Shown here: one piece after another, positions 42,683 to 51,574 of the stretch
Numbering within the stretch: position 1 is the stretch's first letter
Layout of the letters: each line of letters begins with the position of its first letter
Source: Pelosinus propionicus DSM 13327
GTDB lineage: Bacteria; Bacillota; Negativicutes; DSM-13327
DNA length: 64,000 nt
Assembly: GCF_900114615.1 (NCBI RefSeq)
Contig: NZ_FOTS01000011.1
Span: forward strand, 1-64,000
Direction: 5' to 3'
Position numbers and translations under genes: made by a program
The notes under the pieces: model-generated
The model's input: only the letters and a program-made list of their open reading frames with translations
What the model was told of the DNA's origin: nothing
Database searches by the model: none

Positions 42683-43957
42683 TTAAAAATTTCTTCGTAC
42701 ACCAAAATACGTCTGCTCGTCCTCTTTATTGATTCCGTCACTCTGTCCCACAATAAATGTATCAGGAGCAACCTGATATAAAGAGCGCAATTTTACTCGT
42801 ACATCTTGAGGATCATAAACATCCAGTGATAAAGACATCTGTTTTCCAATTTTTGTATCTACTCCTACCCCCACTTTATTATCAATCACACCAGCTCTAC
42901 CAGCAAACTCTTCATTGCCTTTGCCAACCTGAAAATTTCCTTTGCTACCGTCACCAATATGACTTACTCCAATCACAGCAAAATCTGTAGGAGAAGTATT
43001 GATCTTCAAATCTGCATTACTGCTATATTTTCCAGTATCATGGTTATATAATGTCTCAAATCCCACCTTTGTTTCGATGGAAGATACCTTGGTTAACATC
43101 TTATTCGCTCTTTCACTCGCCATACGAGCGTTTTTTAATGTCTCTTTAATGTCCTGTGCAGTGGTAGGATCTGTTACTACCCCTTCCAAAGCTGCTGCCA
43201 TTTTTTCTACACGGCTGCTGGTGTTTTTAATATTGATAAGCGTTTCTCGCAGATCTTTTGCCGTCTGTCCATTATTGTCTACTGCCTGCATCATAATTTC
43301 TGCCCTTGCCGCAGCTTCCCGCAAGCTTTTCGACATCGCACTTAAATTTTTGACTGTAGTATCAATGTCACCATTTTCTTGTGTCATGCGTGCAAGATTT
43401 CCCATCATGATATTCATATTATCTGTGATTTCCTGCGCATTTAAAATAGTATTTTTCATAGCAGCCTTAACTTTTTCATCCCCTACGATCTCATTTAGAG
43501 ATTTTACTAAATCATGCACCTCTGCTAATACTCGATCTGACGAGGCTATGAGCTCATCCAATCCTTGGATCTCTTCGCCTTTTACCTTGGCATTTGGCAG
43601 TAAATAACTGGAACTATGTTCCGCAGGAATAATATTAATATATTTTTCTCCCATTAATCCATCAGCACCAATAAGAAATTTCGATCCTTCAGGGATCTTA
43701 ACACCAGGATCCATTAACATCGTCACTTGTACACCTTCTTGCGGCAAAACACGTACTTCTTTAATCCGCCCAACATCCACACCTGCATATCGTACTATAT
43801 TTCCTTCTTTAATTCCATTTACTTGCCTAAATACAGCCTGGACCGGATACCCTTTATCGCCAAAACTAAAGCCACTCAAATGAATTATAATATATACCAA
43901 TAACACACAGGCGATCAGGCTAATCGAGCCGACTTTTGCTTCTGTGCTTATATTCAT
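42683..43957 (-). CDS. mlaD: MCE-domain lipid transport protein MlaD, long form
   Basis: A 424-residue protein: membrane anchor (about 10-28), one MCE domain (about 37-115), a long helical region (about 120-290), and a strand-rich tail (about 295-424) ending in RRNF. E. coli MlaD is about 183 residues; the extra helix and beta tail resemble the long MlaD described for Veillonella, proposed to span the periplasm and enter the outer membrane. It overlaps mlaF by 4 nt. No mlaB, mlaC or mlaA is nearby. Confidence 0.9.
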   Translation of the reverse strand: MNISTEAKVGSISLIACVLLVYIIIHLSGFSFGDKGYPVQAVFRQVNGIKEGNIVRYAGVDVGRIKEVRVLPQEGVQVTMLMDPGVKIPEGSKFLIGADGLMGEKYINIIPAEHSSSYLLPNAKVKGEEIQGLDELIASSDRVLAEVHDLVKSLNEIVGDEKVKAAMKNTILNAQEITDNMNIMMGNLARMTQENGDIDTTVKNLSAMSKSLREAAARAEIMMQAVDNNGQTAKDLRETLINIKNTSSRVEKMAAALEGVVTDPTTAQDIKETLKNARMASERANKMLTKVSSIETKVGFETLYNHDTGKYSSNADLKINTSPTDFAVIGVSHIGDGSKGNFQVGKGNEEFAGRAGVIDNKVGVGVDTKIGKQMSLSLDVYDPQDVRVKLRSLYQVAPDTFIVGQSDGINKEDEQTYFGVRRNF

Positions 43958-44718
43958 TTCATTTCAGACCTCCTTCTTATATACGCACTCGGTGATTTTA
44001 GACCAAGAATGAATTGTTGTACCACTGCATTTTCTGATTGCTTGATTTGTTCTACCGTACCCACCTCAATAATTCGTCCTCCATGGATCATAGCAACCCG
44101 GTCAGCAATTTTAAAGGCACTGGACATATGGTGGGTAACGACTACAGAGGTAACACCTAATACACGCTTAGCATTCATAATCAGCCGATCAATCGTTCCT
44201 GACATAATTGGGTCTAACCCTGCTGTTGGTTCATCATATAACATAATTTCTGGCCTGATCGCAATAGCCCTGGCTAAGCTTACACGTTTCTTCATACCGC
44301 CTGATAACTCATTGGGCATAACATCTTGCTGCCCTGCAAGCCCCACCATGCGAAGATTGCGAGTGACAATCTTATGAATCTCAGCCTCAGTCATAGCAGT
44401 ATGTTCACGGAGTCCAAAGGCCACATTGTCCCCAACTGTCATGGAGTCAAATAAGGCAGAGTACTGAAAAACCATCCCCATTCCAATACGAATTGTATTT
44501 AAATGATCCTCCGATAAACGAGAAATCTCTTGCCCCTTAATCCATACTTCTCCCTGAGTAGGCCTTAACAGTCCTACCATTAAACGCAGCAGTGTACTTT
44601 TTCCCGAACCGCTGGGACCGATTACGACTAACGTTTCTCCTTTTTTCACTTCCAAATCAATACCTTGCAATATATGTTTTCCATGAAAACTCATGCTAAT
44701 ATTTTCTAATTTTATCAT
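43954..44718 (-). CDS. mlaF: Phospholipid transport ATPase MlaF
   Basis: A 254-residue ATPase with Walker A GPSGSGKST, signature ELSGGMKKRVSLARAI (the GGMKKR form typical of MlaF), and MLYDEPTAGLDPIMS. It energises MlaE/MlaD lipid movement between the membranes. It lies 22 nt after mlaE, and its end overlaps the mlaD start. Confidence 0.95.
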   Translation of the reverse strand: MIKLENISMSFHGKHILQGIDLEVKKGETLVVIGPSGSGKSTLLRLMVGLLRPTQGEVWIKGQEISRLSEDHLNTIRIGMGMVFQYSALFDSMTVGDNVAFGLREHTAMTEAEIHKIVTRNLRMVGLAGQQDVMPNELSGGMKKRVSLARAIAIRPEIMLYDEPTAGLDPIMSGTIDRLIMNAKRVLGVTSVVVTHHMSSAFKIADRVAMIHGGRIIEVGTVEQIKQSENAVVQQFILGLKSPSAYIRRRSEMK

Positions 44719-44740
44719 TCATCCACCATCCTTTCGCCTC

Positions 44741-45514
44741 TTAGCGATACAGTACTAAAGACAAAAAATAATTGCTAATAAAAATTAGAATAATTGAGCT
44801 AACTACAGATGCTGTTGTAGCTCGACCCACACCTTCGGCACCCTCACCTGTTGTTAAACCTTTATAGCAGCCGATAATTGCAATAATACCTCCAAAAAAC
44901 ATAGCCTTAATCAAACCGCCCATGATGTCATTGACTACAGTAAAAATTGTTATGGAATTGATATAGGTAAAAGAGCTGATGCCAGCATATAAGGTTGCTA
45001 CCAAATACCCACCAATTGTACCAATGACGTCAGCAAAGATCACCAATATAGGCACCATAATTACACAAGCTAACAACCTGGGTACTACTAAATATTTAAT
45101 GGGATTGATGGCCATCACCCTTAGCGCATCAATTTGTTCTGTGACCTTCATCGAACCAATTTCTGCTGTAATGGCTGCCCCTACACGTCCTGCAACTACC
45201 ACCCCTGTTAAAACAGGGGCTAATTCCCTTGCCATTGCAATTGCCACAACCCCCCCCACGGATGATTGAGCACCATATTTAATAAATTCGGTGGCAGTTT
45301 GCAATGTAATAACCATGCCTGTAAATAATATCGTGAGTAATACGATCGGCAAGGAATCTACACCTAGATGCGCCATCTGATGCAATACATGATTTATTCT
45401 GGGTTTTTCCCGCAAATGAAACAGGGTATTGCCTAGCAAGATAACAATCCGACCGCTATTTTCCATCCAAAGTATCACTTGCCGTCCAATACTTTCTACT
45501 ATAGCTAACAACAT
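44741..45514 (-). CDS. mlaE: Phospholipid transport permease MlaE
   Basis: A 257-residue membrane protein of the MlaE/YrbE family, with five to six hydrophobic segments and the conserved GxVGAAITAEIGSMKVTEQIDALRVM region (here beginning GVVVAGRVG). It is the inner-membrane channel of the Mla system. RBS GAGGG precedes the ATG. The 236-bp gap upstream (45515-45751) contains a terminator hairpin but no promoter I trust. Confidence 0.95.
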   Translation of the reverse strand: MLLAIVESIGRQVILWMENSGRIVILLGNTLFHLREKPRINHVLHQMAHLGVDSLPIVLLTILFTGMVITLQTATEFIKYGAQSSVGGVVAIAMARELAPVLTGVVVAGRVGAAITAEIGSMKVTEQIDALRVMAINPIKYLVVPRLLACVIMVPILVIFADVIGTIGGYLVATLYAGISSFTYINSITIFTVVNDIMGGLIKAMFFGGIIAIIGCYKGLTTGEGAEGVGRATTASVVSSIILIFISNYFLSLVLYR

Positions 45515-45683
45515 TATAATCCCTCACATTGACATTTAAACTTTATTATTATCTTTCATTAAAAATTATCCTATAATGAAGTATTCCATAAAAAACGTGA
45601 GTTCCCTGCACCTCTTAAAGGGGAAATTGATGGAATAGTGAAACATGGATCGAAAAAGTAAAACACTTGAAACGCGAAGACTC

Positions 45684-45748
45684 GAAAAACACAAAGAAGA
45701 CTCCGCTTAGGAGAAGGTTTGAATCCCCTCCGCAATCAGAGTCTTCTT
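45684..45748 (-). terminator. Hairpin after the S55 peptidase gene, part of the dispersed repeat family
   Basis: Arms AAGAAGACTC (minus strand, 45748-45739) and GAGTCTTCTT (45703-45694) form a 10-bp stem, with additional inner pairing, followed by TGTGTTTTTC. The surrounding CGAAGACTCG and CACAAAG units extend from about 45668 to 45772 and resemble the other intergenic repeats; the last codons of the S55 gene lie within the repeat. Confidence 0.6.
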
Positions 45749-45751
45749 TAT

Positions 45752-47566
45752 CTATTTCTTCGTTGAGTCTTTTACCACGTTGACTACAACTTGTGTATCG
45801 CCGTCAATAATATAATCTGTGGTAATGCTATTCTTTACTTTTCCTTGCTTTTTCTTATCTTTAGAATTTATCGCTTTAATATCAGTTTTTAGAGAAACTG
45901 TATTTTCTACTATACCTTTCTCTTGATTCTTACTATTTGTTTTTTCTTTGCCTAAAGTAGCGTTACCAAATAATTCATTCATTCCCATGTCCAAAACTTC
46001 TACAACAATTTCATTGTTGCGGTCACGTTCCATAAATTCTTTAATGACATCAGCAAATTCCTGATTTCTGGGTTTTGCCTTGCCAAGCAGCAATAATCCT
46101 TCATCCCCTCCTTGATTCTTAGCTAATAGCTGTATCAAAGGTACCATGCCGCCCCCGCGCACTTCTAAGGTAAGAGGCCCTTCTGGCTGATCTTTAGGGA
46201 CCGTAAAGGAAACGATGCGCTGAATTGGCTCGCCGCGGAAAGGCTTTATTTTCACGCCAACTTCAACATTTTCACCAGGTTTTACACTAGGAGTTTTGGC
46301 CTGTGCTTCCACAATGGTAGCTGTACGACGCTCTTCACTAACAGAAACGTTGATCTTAACATCCATCAGGTCAACTTGATTATAAGGATTACCTGTAAGC
46401 ATCGCCATAGCATCTAAAAATTCACCTACTGCAGCTTCACCAATGCTAACAGGACTATAAAACATATTTTCTCTGGTAATAACTCCCACTGGCATATTCC
46501 GTCCAGAAATTTCAAAACTCACCTTAGCTGTTCCCGGTCCTACCCGATCCATCGTTTTATCAATCACATTAAACATGGTAGTAGCCGATAAAATAGAGGA
46601 GAGTTGTTCATCTTTTACTACTTGTACCGCTGCATCCTGAGTTTGTCCTGTATCATTATCTTTCACGATGATGCGTATCGGAATAATCGTTGGGTACCTG
46701 CTTAGATATCCAGCAATTCCTGCTCCTCGATCCTGATTGATAATACCGACAGGTTCTCCCATTGTACCAACTTTAAATGAGTTTTCTAAGCCACTAACAG
46801 TAGAAAACACATATGCATTGGTCATAAAATATCCAATATTCCCCTTTTTAAGAAATGGATGACCAAATGCCAAGACCTTATTATCTTCCACGTAAGTAAC
46901 AGTCCCCAAAGCACCCACACTTACATCACCACGGACTAACTCAACACCAACAGCACTCCCAGGTTCTAAAGGAGCAAACACCACATCTGAAGGAGTCTCT
47001 CCTACTTCTTGGGGAACTAAATTAAATGGCTTAAGTTTGTCTTGCAGCATCGTTAGAGCATGTTCACTAAAACCAGATACCATCAAGGGTGTGGTCATTG
47101 GCTCAAAATCTGGTATCTCCTTTACAAATTGCATTGTAGCATTATAGTTGTCTGGCATATTCCATAATTTCAACATATCCCCAATAGGAGTAACCATGCC
47201 AACTTTATGATCCGTCAAAGACCAGCCGTAGGCAACAGCTCCTACCAGCTTACCATCAATATATACAGGACTGCCGCTCATTCCTTGTGCAATTCCTCCA
47301 GTTCGGTCAATAACATCTCCAGAAGTTCGCACTAAAATCAAATCTCCTGCTGGTCCTTTGTTTTTCATGATCCCTAATACTTCTACACCAAATTCTTCTA
47401 ATTTAGTACCGGAGACTACCGTCTTGCCAACGCCCTGCATACCTACCTTTATATCCTCTACTGGCATGATTTCGGGTGCAGCCCATACTAAAGACATGGG
47501 CAGCATTAATAAAAAAATAAGCAGTGCCAGACGACACTGCCTGCATAATCTTACCAAATATATCAT
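45752..47566 (-). CDS. S55-type (SpoIVB-like) serine peptidase, exported
   Basis: A 604-residue protein from ATG 47566 (a TTG at 47557 is better spaced from AGAAAGG and is an alternative). Signal peptide or anchor to about residue 29 (SLVWA). The S55 peptidase signature GMSGSPVYIDGKLVGAVAYGW gives a nucleophile at about Ser97, and AFGHPFLKKG a candidate His at about 236. In SpoIVB the His precedes the Ser, so the order here looks permuted, and the PDZ domain of SpoIVB is not evident. The last 80 residues are Lys/Asn-rich. It starts 7 nt after a small membrane-protein gene, which could encode a partner or substrate. Confidence 0.8.
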   Translation of the reverse strand: MIYLVRLCRQCRLALLIFLLMLPMSLVWAAPEIMPVEDIKVGMQGVGKTVVSGTKLEEFGVEVLGIMKNKGPAGDLILVRTSGDVIDRTGGIAQGMSGSPVYIDGKLVGAVAYGWSLTDHKVGMVTPIGDMLKLWNMPDNYNATMQFVKEIPDFEPMTTPLMVSGFSEHALTMLQDKLKPFNLVPQEVGETPSDVVFAPLEPGSAVGVELVRGDVSVGALGTVTYVEDNKVLAFGHPFLKKGNIGYFMTNAYVFSTVSGLENSFKVGTMGEPVGIINQDRGAGIAGYLSRYPTIIPIRIIVKDNDTGQTQDAAVQVVKDEQLSSILSATTMFNVIDKTMDRVGPGTAKVSFEISGRNMPVGVITRENMFYSPVSIGEAAVGEFLDAMAMLTGNPYNQVDLMDVKINVSVSEERRTATIVEAQAKTPSVKPGENVEVGVKIKPFRGEPIQRIVSFTVPKDQPEGPLTLEVRGGGMVPLIQLLAKNQGGDEGLLLLGKAKPRNQEFADVIKEFMERDRNNEIVVEVLDMGMNELFGNATLGKEKTNSKNQEKGIVENTVSLKTDIKAINSKDKKKQGKVKNSITTDYIIDGDTQVVVNVVKDSTKK

Positions 47567-47573
47567 CCTTTCT

Positions 47574-47882
47574 TTATTTACCGATTTCAATACGAGCAAC
47601 TACATCGCCAACAGCCACTGAGACTCCTGGTGAAACTAAAACCTCTTTTACAACGCCGTTAGCTGTGGCTCTTGATGCTGGTATGGCTCCTGTTATTGTG
47701 TCAATTTTCACTAAAACATCACCTTCACGGACAGTATCCCCAGGTTTAACCAAGCCATTACTTGTAATGGTTCCAGCCAGAGATGCCTTTTGTTCTACAA
47801 CACTATTTGCAGTAACTAATAAGCTGCCAACAATTAGCACAAAACCGATTACCAAAACTGCTATGCTTTTTCTATGAAGCAT
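47574..47882 (-). CDS. Small membrane protein with lipoyl/barrel-sandwich fold
   Basis: A 102-residue protein with an N-terminal membrane segment (about 6-27) and two quasi-repeats, NGLVKPGDTVREGDVLVKI and NGVVKEVLVSPGVSVAVGD, which make a biotinyl/lipoyl-type sandwich as found in HlyD adaptors. There is no modifiable Lys at the hairpin (SRATANG), so it is not a carrier. It is tightly coupled to the S55 peptidase gene (7 nt). Role unknown. Confidence 0.7.
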   Translation of the reverse strand: MLHRKSIAVLVIGFVLIVGSLLVTANSVVEQKASLAGTITSNGLVKPGDTVREGDVLVKIDTITGAIPASRATANGVVKEVLVSPGVSVAVGDVVARIEIGK

Positions 47883-47932
47883 GGTAAGCCACCTCCTTAC
47901 TTAGTTTCATTATACAACATTAATATGAATTA

Positions 47933-49342
47933 TCAATCCTTAGGGGCAATAATTAATGCGTCTCCCACTGATCTCTCACGCCCATCAGAGGGTTTATTCA
48001 TAATTTTACCTTTTACGACCATTTCACTAGAGCCTCCGCCATCTAAATTCATAGCATCCACAGCTCCAAATTCTTGCATCAATAAGGCTAATTCTAACAG
48101 CGTTACCCCTATGCTGTGCTGTTGCCTTCCATCCACTACCGCAAGCAGAATATGACCGTCTTTCGTTACGCCCACTGCAGTACGCGGTGCCCTTCCAACG
48201 GCTATATCCGGAGGGAATTCTTCCATTTTGCTCGTTAAGAATACACTATTATTTTTAACCAACCTAGGGCCTGCCCCAATGGCATATATTGTCTTATCCC
48301 AAATAGGGCCAAGCGTCTGATTCATTTTTACTGCATCCCCGATTTTTAAGCTAGACAATGCTTTTTCGTTGCTGCCATGAGCTGAAAGTACAATTGCACC
48401 AGGTGGAATAACCGCATTACCGTGCACGATTGCAGTAATAATATTTTGACTCACAATATAATCGGTACCATATTCATTTGTACCAGTCATATTGTCATAA
48501 TAATTATTATAAAGAATTAAATCATCCTGACCTCGCTCATGATTTACCCCCGTAATAGCGATGATGGCTCCATCGGGCAGGGTGACCGTCCCCTTATAGT
48601 CAATTTGGTCAAACAGCATTTTTCCATCAGGCAAAATTCCTAAAGCGGTCCGTCCAATCGTGGGAGAACTCACAATTTCTCCATCCATTTTCAGCAGCCC
48701 TATAATCTCCCCATTAAGTGCAAAATAAGAAGCATTAACAGCAACGATACCTTTACTGCGCTCTGCCATCGATTGTACTTTTTCTAAATCTACAATCGCA
48801 TTATTGGACAAAACTGGCTTTACAATATAGTTATTACCTGGTGCTAAATCCACCACATATGCAGAAATAGGTCCTGCCTTAGTACTGCGATATAAAGAAG
48901 TGTACTTTAAGCCGGTTCCAATTTGTTCCTCATACTTTCGGTCAAATTCTTTTACAATATCAATTACAACTCGTTTGGGATTTGATAACGTAAATAATTT
49001 ATAGGAGACAATTGGTTGTTTGAGAGTAATGACCACTCGTTGTTTGTCCGGCTGCACCTGAGTAACTTGTACATTACTGACTGTCGGATCATTTAATTGC
49101 AGCATTGGCAATTTACTGGTATCTGTATTTGTAAAATCAATAATAATCTGATCTTGCTTGGCAGTAAGCTGGGCTGTATATTCGGGCAATTCATTTACAT
49201 CAAATACAATACGTACTTGCTCTGCGCTTTGGCTGTAACGCAACTTTTGCAGCACCGACTTAGCTGGAGCTGCTGCCCATACGATCTGCGAACAAAATAT
49301 AAGCAGAATCATTACTATGTACACACGTTTAAACGTCTTCAT
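47933..49342 (-). CDS. AMIN-domain phosphodiester glycosidase family protein
   Basis: A 469-residue exported protein: signal peptide (to about 24, IVWAA), an AMIN domain (about 30-130, ending RVVIDIVKEF) that in other proteins binds wall or outer-membrane material, and a C-terminal NAGPA/phosphodiester glycosidase domain (about 180-469), with RTAVGVTKDGHILLAVVDG and AVDAMNLDGGGSSEMVV, the family signature. The domain hydrolyses GlcNAc-phosphodiesters in its animal homologue; the bacterial substrate may be a surface polymer. First gene of a three-gene cassette; RBS AGGGGG. Confidence 0.85.
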   Translation of the reverse strand: MKTFKRVYIVMILLIFCSQIVWAAAPAKSVLQKLRYSQSAEQVRIVFDVNELPEYTAQLTAKQDQIIIDFTNTDTSKLPMLQLNDPTVSNVQVTQVQPDKQRVVITLKQPIVSYKLFTLSNPKRVVIDIVKEFDRKYEEQIGTGLKYTSLYRSTKAGPISAYVVDLAPGNNYIVKPVLSNNAIVDLEKVQSMAERSKGIVAVNASYFALNGEIIGLLKMDGEIVSSPTIGRTALGILPDGKMLFDQIDYKGTVTLPDGAIIAITGVNHERGQDDLILYNNYYDNMTGTNEYGTDYIVSQNIITAIVHGNAVIPPGAIVLSAHGSNEKALSSLKIGDAVKMNQTLGPIWDKTIYAIGAGPRLVKNNSVFLTSKMEEFPPDIAVGRAPRTAVGVTKDGHILLAVVDGRQQHSIGVTLLELALLMQEFGAVDAMNLDGGGSSEMVVKGKIMNKPSDGRERSVGDALIIAPKD

Positions 49343-49383
49343 TATTATATTCCCCCTAAGAAAACCACTAGTGCATTTTATGA

Positions 49384-49414
49384 GAAAAACCCAGGCACTA
49401 TTTCGGTGCCTGGG
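49384..49414 (-). terminator. Terminator overlapping the end of flgJ
   Basis: Nine-bp perfect stem (49406-49414 with 49390-49398), 7-nt loop, followed by TTTTTC. The 5' arm lies inside the last codons of flgJ, whose stop codon is at 49398-49400. Confidence 0.9.
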
Positions 49415-49775
49415 ACTTATTGCTGACAGGATCCGGGGTACGTAATTGGCGGTACATCATATCCGCCAATCCAATACCTCCAGCCTTTGCCATATCTTTA
49501 GTCATTTCTGCGTCCAACATGGATGTCATTGTATCTTCTTGAGAAGTATCTACTAATTTTGATTTATCCACCGTTTTACGCATATTTGTCATCATAATAT
49601 TGAGAAACACAGCTTCTAAGTCCTGACAGGTCTTTTTTAATTTAATATCATCTTTTGTCTGCTGTGCTTTTTCTGTTTCCTGCGCTAAGTGCTCAGCAAA
49701 ATCACCTTTAGCCTTAGTTTGCACAGATTCTAAATTATTTATCATACTCGAGGAACTAATCCCTGATATCTGCAC
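49398..49775 (-). CDS. flgJ: Flagellar rod-binding protein, FlgJ N-terminal type
   Basis: A 125-residue protein from GTG 49775 with the rod-binding domain of FlgJ (about 45-100: CQDLEAVFLNIMMTNMRKTV, then GIGLADMMYRQL). The C-terminal glucosaminidase of proteobacterial FlgJ is absent, so wall opening must be done by another enzyme. It lies last in the flagellar group, 15 nt after flgI. Confidence 0.85.
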   Translation of the reverse strand: MQISGISSSSMINNLESVQTKAKGDFAEHLAQETEKAQQTKDDIKLKKTCQDLEAVFLNIMMTNMRKTVDKSKLVDTSQEDTMTSMLDAEMTKDMAKAGGIGLADMMYRQLRTPDPVSNKSQAPK

Positions 49776-49789
49776 TCATATCCACCTAC

Positions 49790-50902
49790 CTAAATAATCT
49801 GCAAGTCAGCATGTAAGGCTCCCGAGGCCTTCATAGCCTGCAATATAGAGATAATATCCCGCGGTGTTGCACCAATAGCATTTAATGCATTTACAACATC
49901 GCCTACACTTGCCGTAGAAGGCAATACCATAACATTTGCTTTATCTTCCTTCACATCAACAGAAGTATTATTTGTAACCACGGTAGATCCACCAGAGAAA
50001 GGCGGAGGCTGGGATACATCTGTCGTCCTGTCAATACGAACACTGAGTCCGCCTTGCGCTACTGCTACTTCATCAATCGTAACATTAGACCCCATCACAA
50101 TGGTACCTGTTCTTTCATTAATAATAATCTTGGCGATAGTGTCAGGATTAATATATAGTTCTTCTATAGACGCTACAAATCCTACCACATCACTATCATA
50201 AGCGCTAGGAACTGAAATCACGACAGTACCTGGATCACGTGTCGTAGAAATAGGGCCGAATCGATTGTTGATCGCTTCGCCAATTCGCGCAGCAGTGGTA
50301 AAATCAGGCTGGCTCAATGCTAGTGTAATCGAACCATTCGGCGATATCAACTGAGAGGGCACCTCACGTTCTACAATCGCACCATTGGGGGTAGTGCCAG
50401 TAGTCGGAAAGTTCTTTTGCTGACTGCTGCCGCCGCCACTTGCGCTATAGCCACCTGTAGAAACAGGTCCCTGACCTACGGCATATACTTGCCCATTAGC
50501 TGCCTTCAAGGGCGTTTGGAGTAAAATTCCCCCTTGAAGACTTTTGGCATCGCCCATAGAAGAAATGGTCATATCAATCGTATCACCGGGTTTTACAAAA
50601 GCCGGCAATTGAGCAGTAACCATTACTGCAGCTACGTTTTTTGATTTTAGCTGTGAATCACTTACTGTTAATCCAAAACTTTTTAACATATTAGCAATAG
50701 ACTGCCTCGTTTGAACAAGTGTATTCGAATCACCTGTACCTGCTAATCCTGTCACCAATCCATACCCTACTAATTGGTTGGCTCTAACACCTTGCACTTT
50801 TGCTACATCTTTTATCCGCGTGATTGAGCTGGCTGCTAGTGCTGTTGGCACAATAGCCATAGCACAAGATAAAATCGTTATCATGATGATTAACCTGCGC
50901 AT
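49790..50902 (-). CDS. flgI: Flagellar P-ring protein FlgI
   Basis: A 370-residue protein with signal peptide (to about 23, PTALAA), then ITRIKDVAKVQGVRANQLVGYGLVTGLAGTGD, the FlgI opening, and a C-terminal STASVGDVVNALNAIGATPRDIISILQAMKASGALHA. It forms the ring around the rod in the periplasm. Full length for the family. Presence with flgH means the flagellum crosses a true outer membrane. RBS GGAGGG. Confidence 0.96.
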   Translation of the reverse strand: MRRLIIMITILSCAMAIVPTALAASSITRIKDVAKVQGVRANQLVGYGLVTGLAGTGDSNTLVQTRQSIANMLKSFGLTVSDSQLKSKNVAAVMVTAQLPAFVKPGDTIDMTISSMGDAKSLQGGILLQTPLKAANGQVYAVGQGPVSTGGYSASGGGSSQQKNFPTTGTTPNGAIVEREVPSQLISPNGSITLALSQPDFTTAARIGEAINNRFGPISTTRDPGTVVISVPSAYDSDVVGFVASIEELYINPDTIAKIIINERTGTIVMGSNVTIDEVAVAQGGLSVRIDRTTDVSQPPPFSGGSTVVTNNTSVDVKEDKANVMVLPSTASVGDVVNALNAIGATPRDIISILQAMKASGALHADLQII

Positions 50903-50915
50903 AATACCCTCCGTT

Positions 50916-51515
50916 TTAAAACAAGAAGTTCAATAATTGGCTGACGATCCCTTGACGCTGCTTTCTTGCGATTGGACCATTGCCATCTATTTTAATTTGA
51001 GCATTTCCAATATAACTTGATAATATTGTATTATCAGCTGTAATATCGGCCTGGCGCACAATACCAGAAATAGTAATTTTTTGTTCTTCACCATTCTGTT
51101 TAATGCTTTGCGTACCAGAAATAATTAGATCTCCATTGGGCTTGACCTCAAGAACCTGAGCTGTCATTCTAGCGGTGACATTATTCGTATTTGCAATAGA
51201 ACCCTTTGCTTGAAAACTGTCAGAATTACCCGCTGTCGCAGATGCTATACCATGAAATATCCCCGTACCGGCGTTCATATTTAAACTAGTAGATTTAGAG
51301 TTAGCAGCATTTCCAACGCGATTTGCACTAGAACTTTCACTAATGATAATCGTAAGGGTATCGCCTACTGCACGAGCCCTATAATCACTATATAAACTGC
51401 TGCTCGCTCCAGTATCACTCCACAAAGACATAGCCGAAACCGAAGATGTTATTGAGAGCACCAAGCACAAGAAACCTAACAGCAAACAAGTACTAAATTT
51501 TGTTAGGTTAAACAT
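50916..51515 (-). CDS. flgH: Flagellar L-ring protein FlgH, no lipobox
   Basis: A 199-residue protein from ATG 51515 (GAGGGTG before it; GTG 51530 is less likely). A hydrophobic signal ends near SSVSAMSLW. The mature part carries YSDYRARAVGDTLTIIISESSSA and VLEVKPNGDLIISGTQSIKQNGEEQ, standard FlgH features. In Proteobacteria FlgH is a lipoprotein; here no cysteine sits at a cleavage site, so it seems not to be lipidated. It forms the ring in the outer membrane. Confidence 0.92.
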   Translation of the reverse strand: MFNLTKFSTCLLLGFLCLVLSITSSVSAMSLWSDTGASSSLYSDYRARAVGDTLTIIISESSSANRVGNAANSKSTSLNMNAGTGIFHGIASATAGNSDSFQAKGSIANTNNVTARMTAQVLEVKPNGDLIISGTQSIKQNGEEQKITISGIVRQADITADNTILSSYIGNAQIKIDGNGPIARKQRQGIVSQLLNFLF

Positions 51516-51574
51516 ATTCCACACCCTCACTTTCTACTCACTTTACAAAATCCCATATACCGTAACAACACATT

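Noticed and set aside
42999-43607. A 202-residue open frame on the plus strand inside mlaD
   Set aside because: It lies wholly antisense to a well-supported MCE protein, has no ribosome-binding site I can see, and its composition (Ser/Phe/Ile-rich) is that of a reverse-strand shadow.
45515-45650. Promoter for the mla operon
   Set aside because: GATAAT and TATAGG are present but no acceptable -35 at 16-18 nt; I could not choose one.
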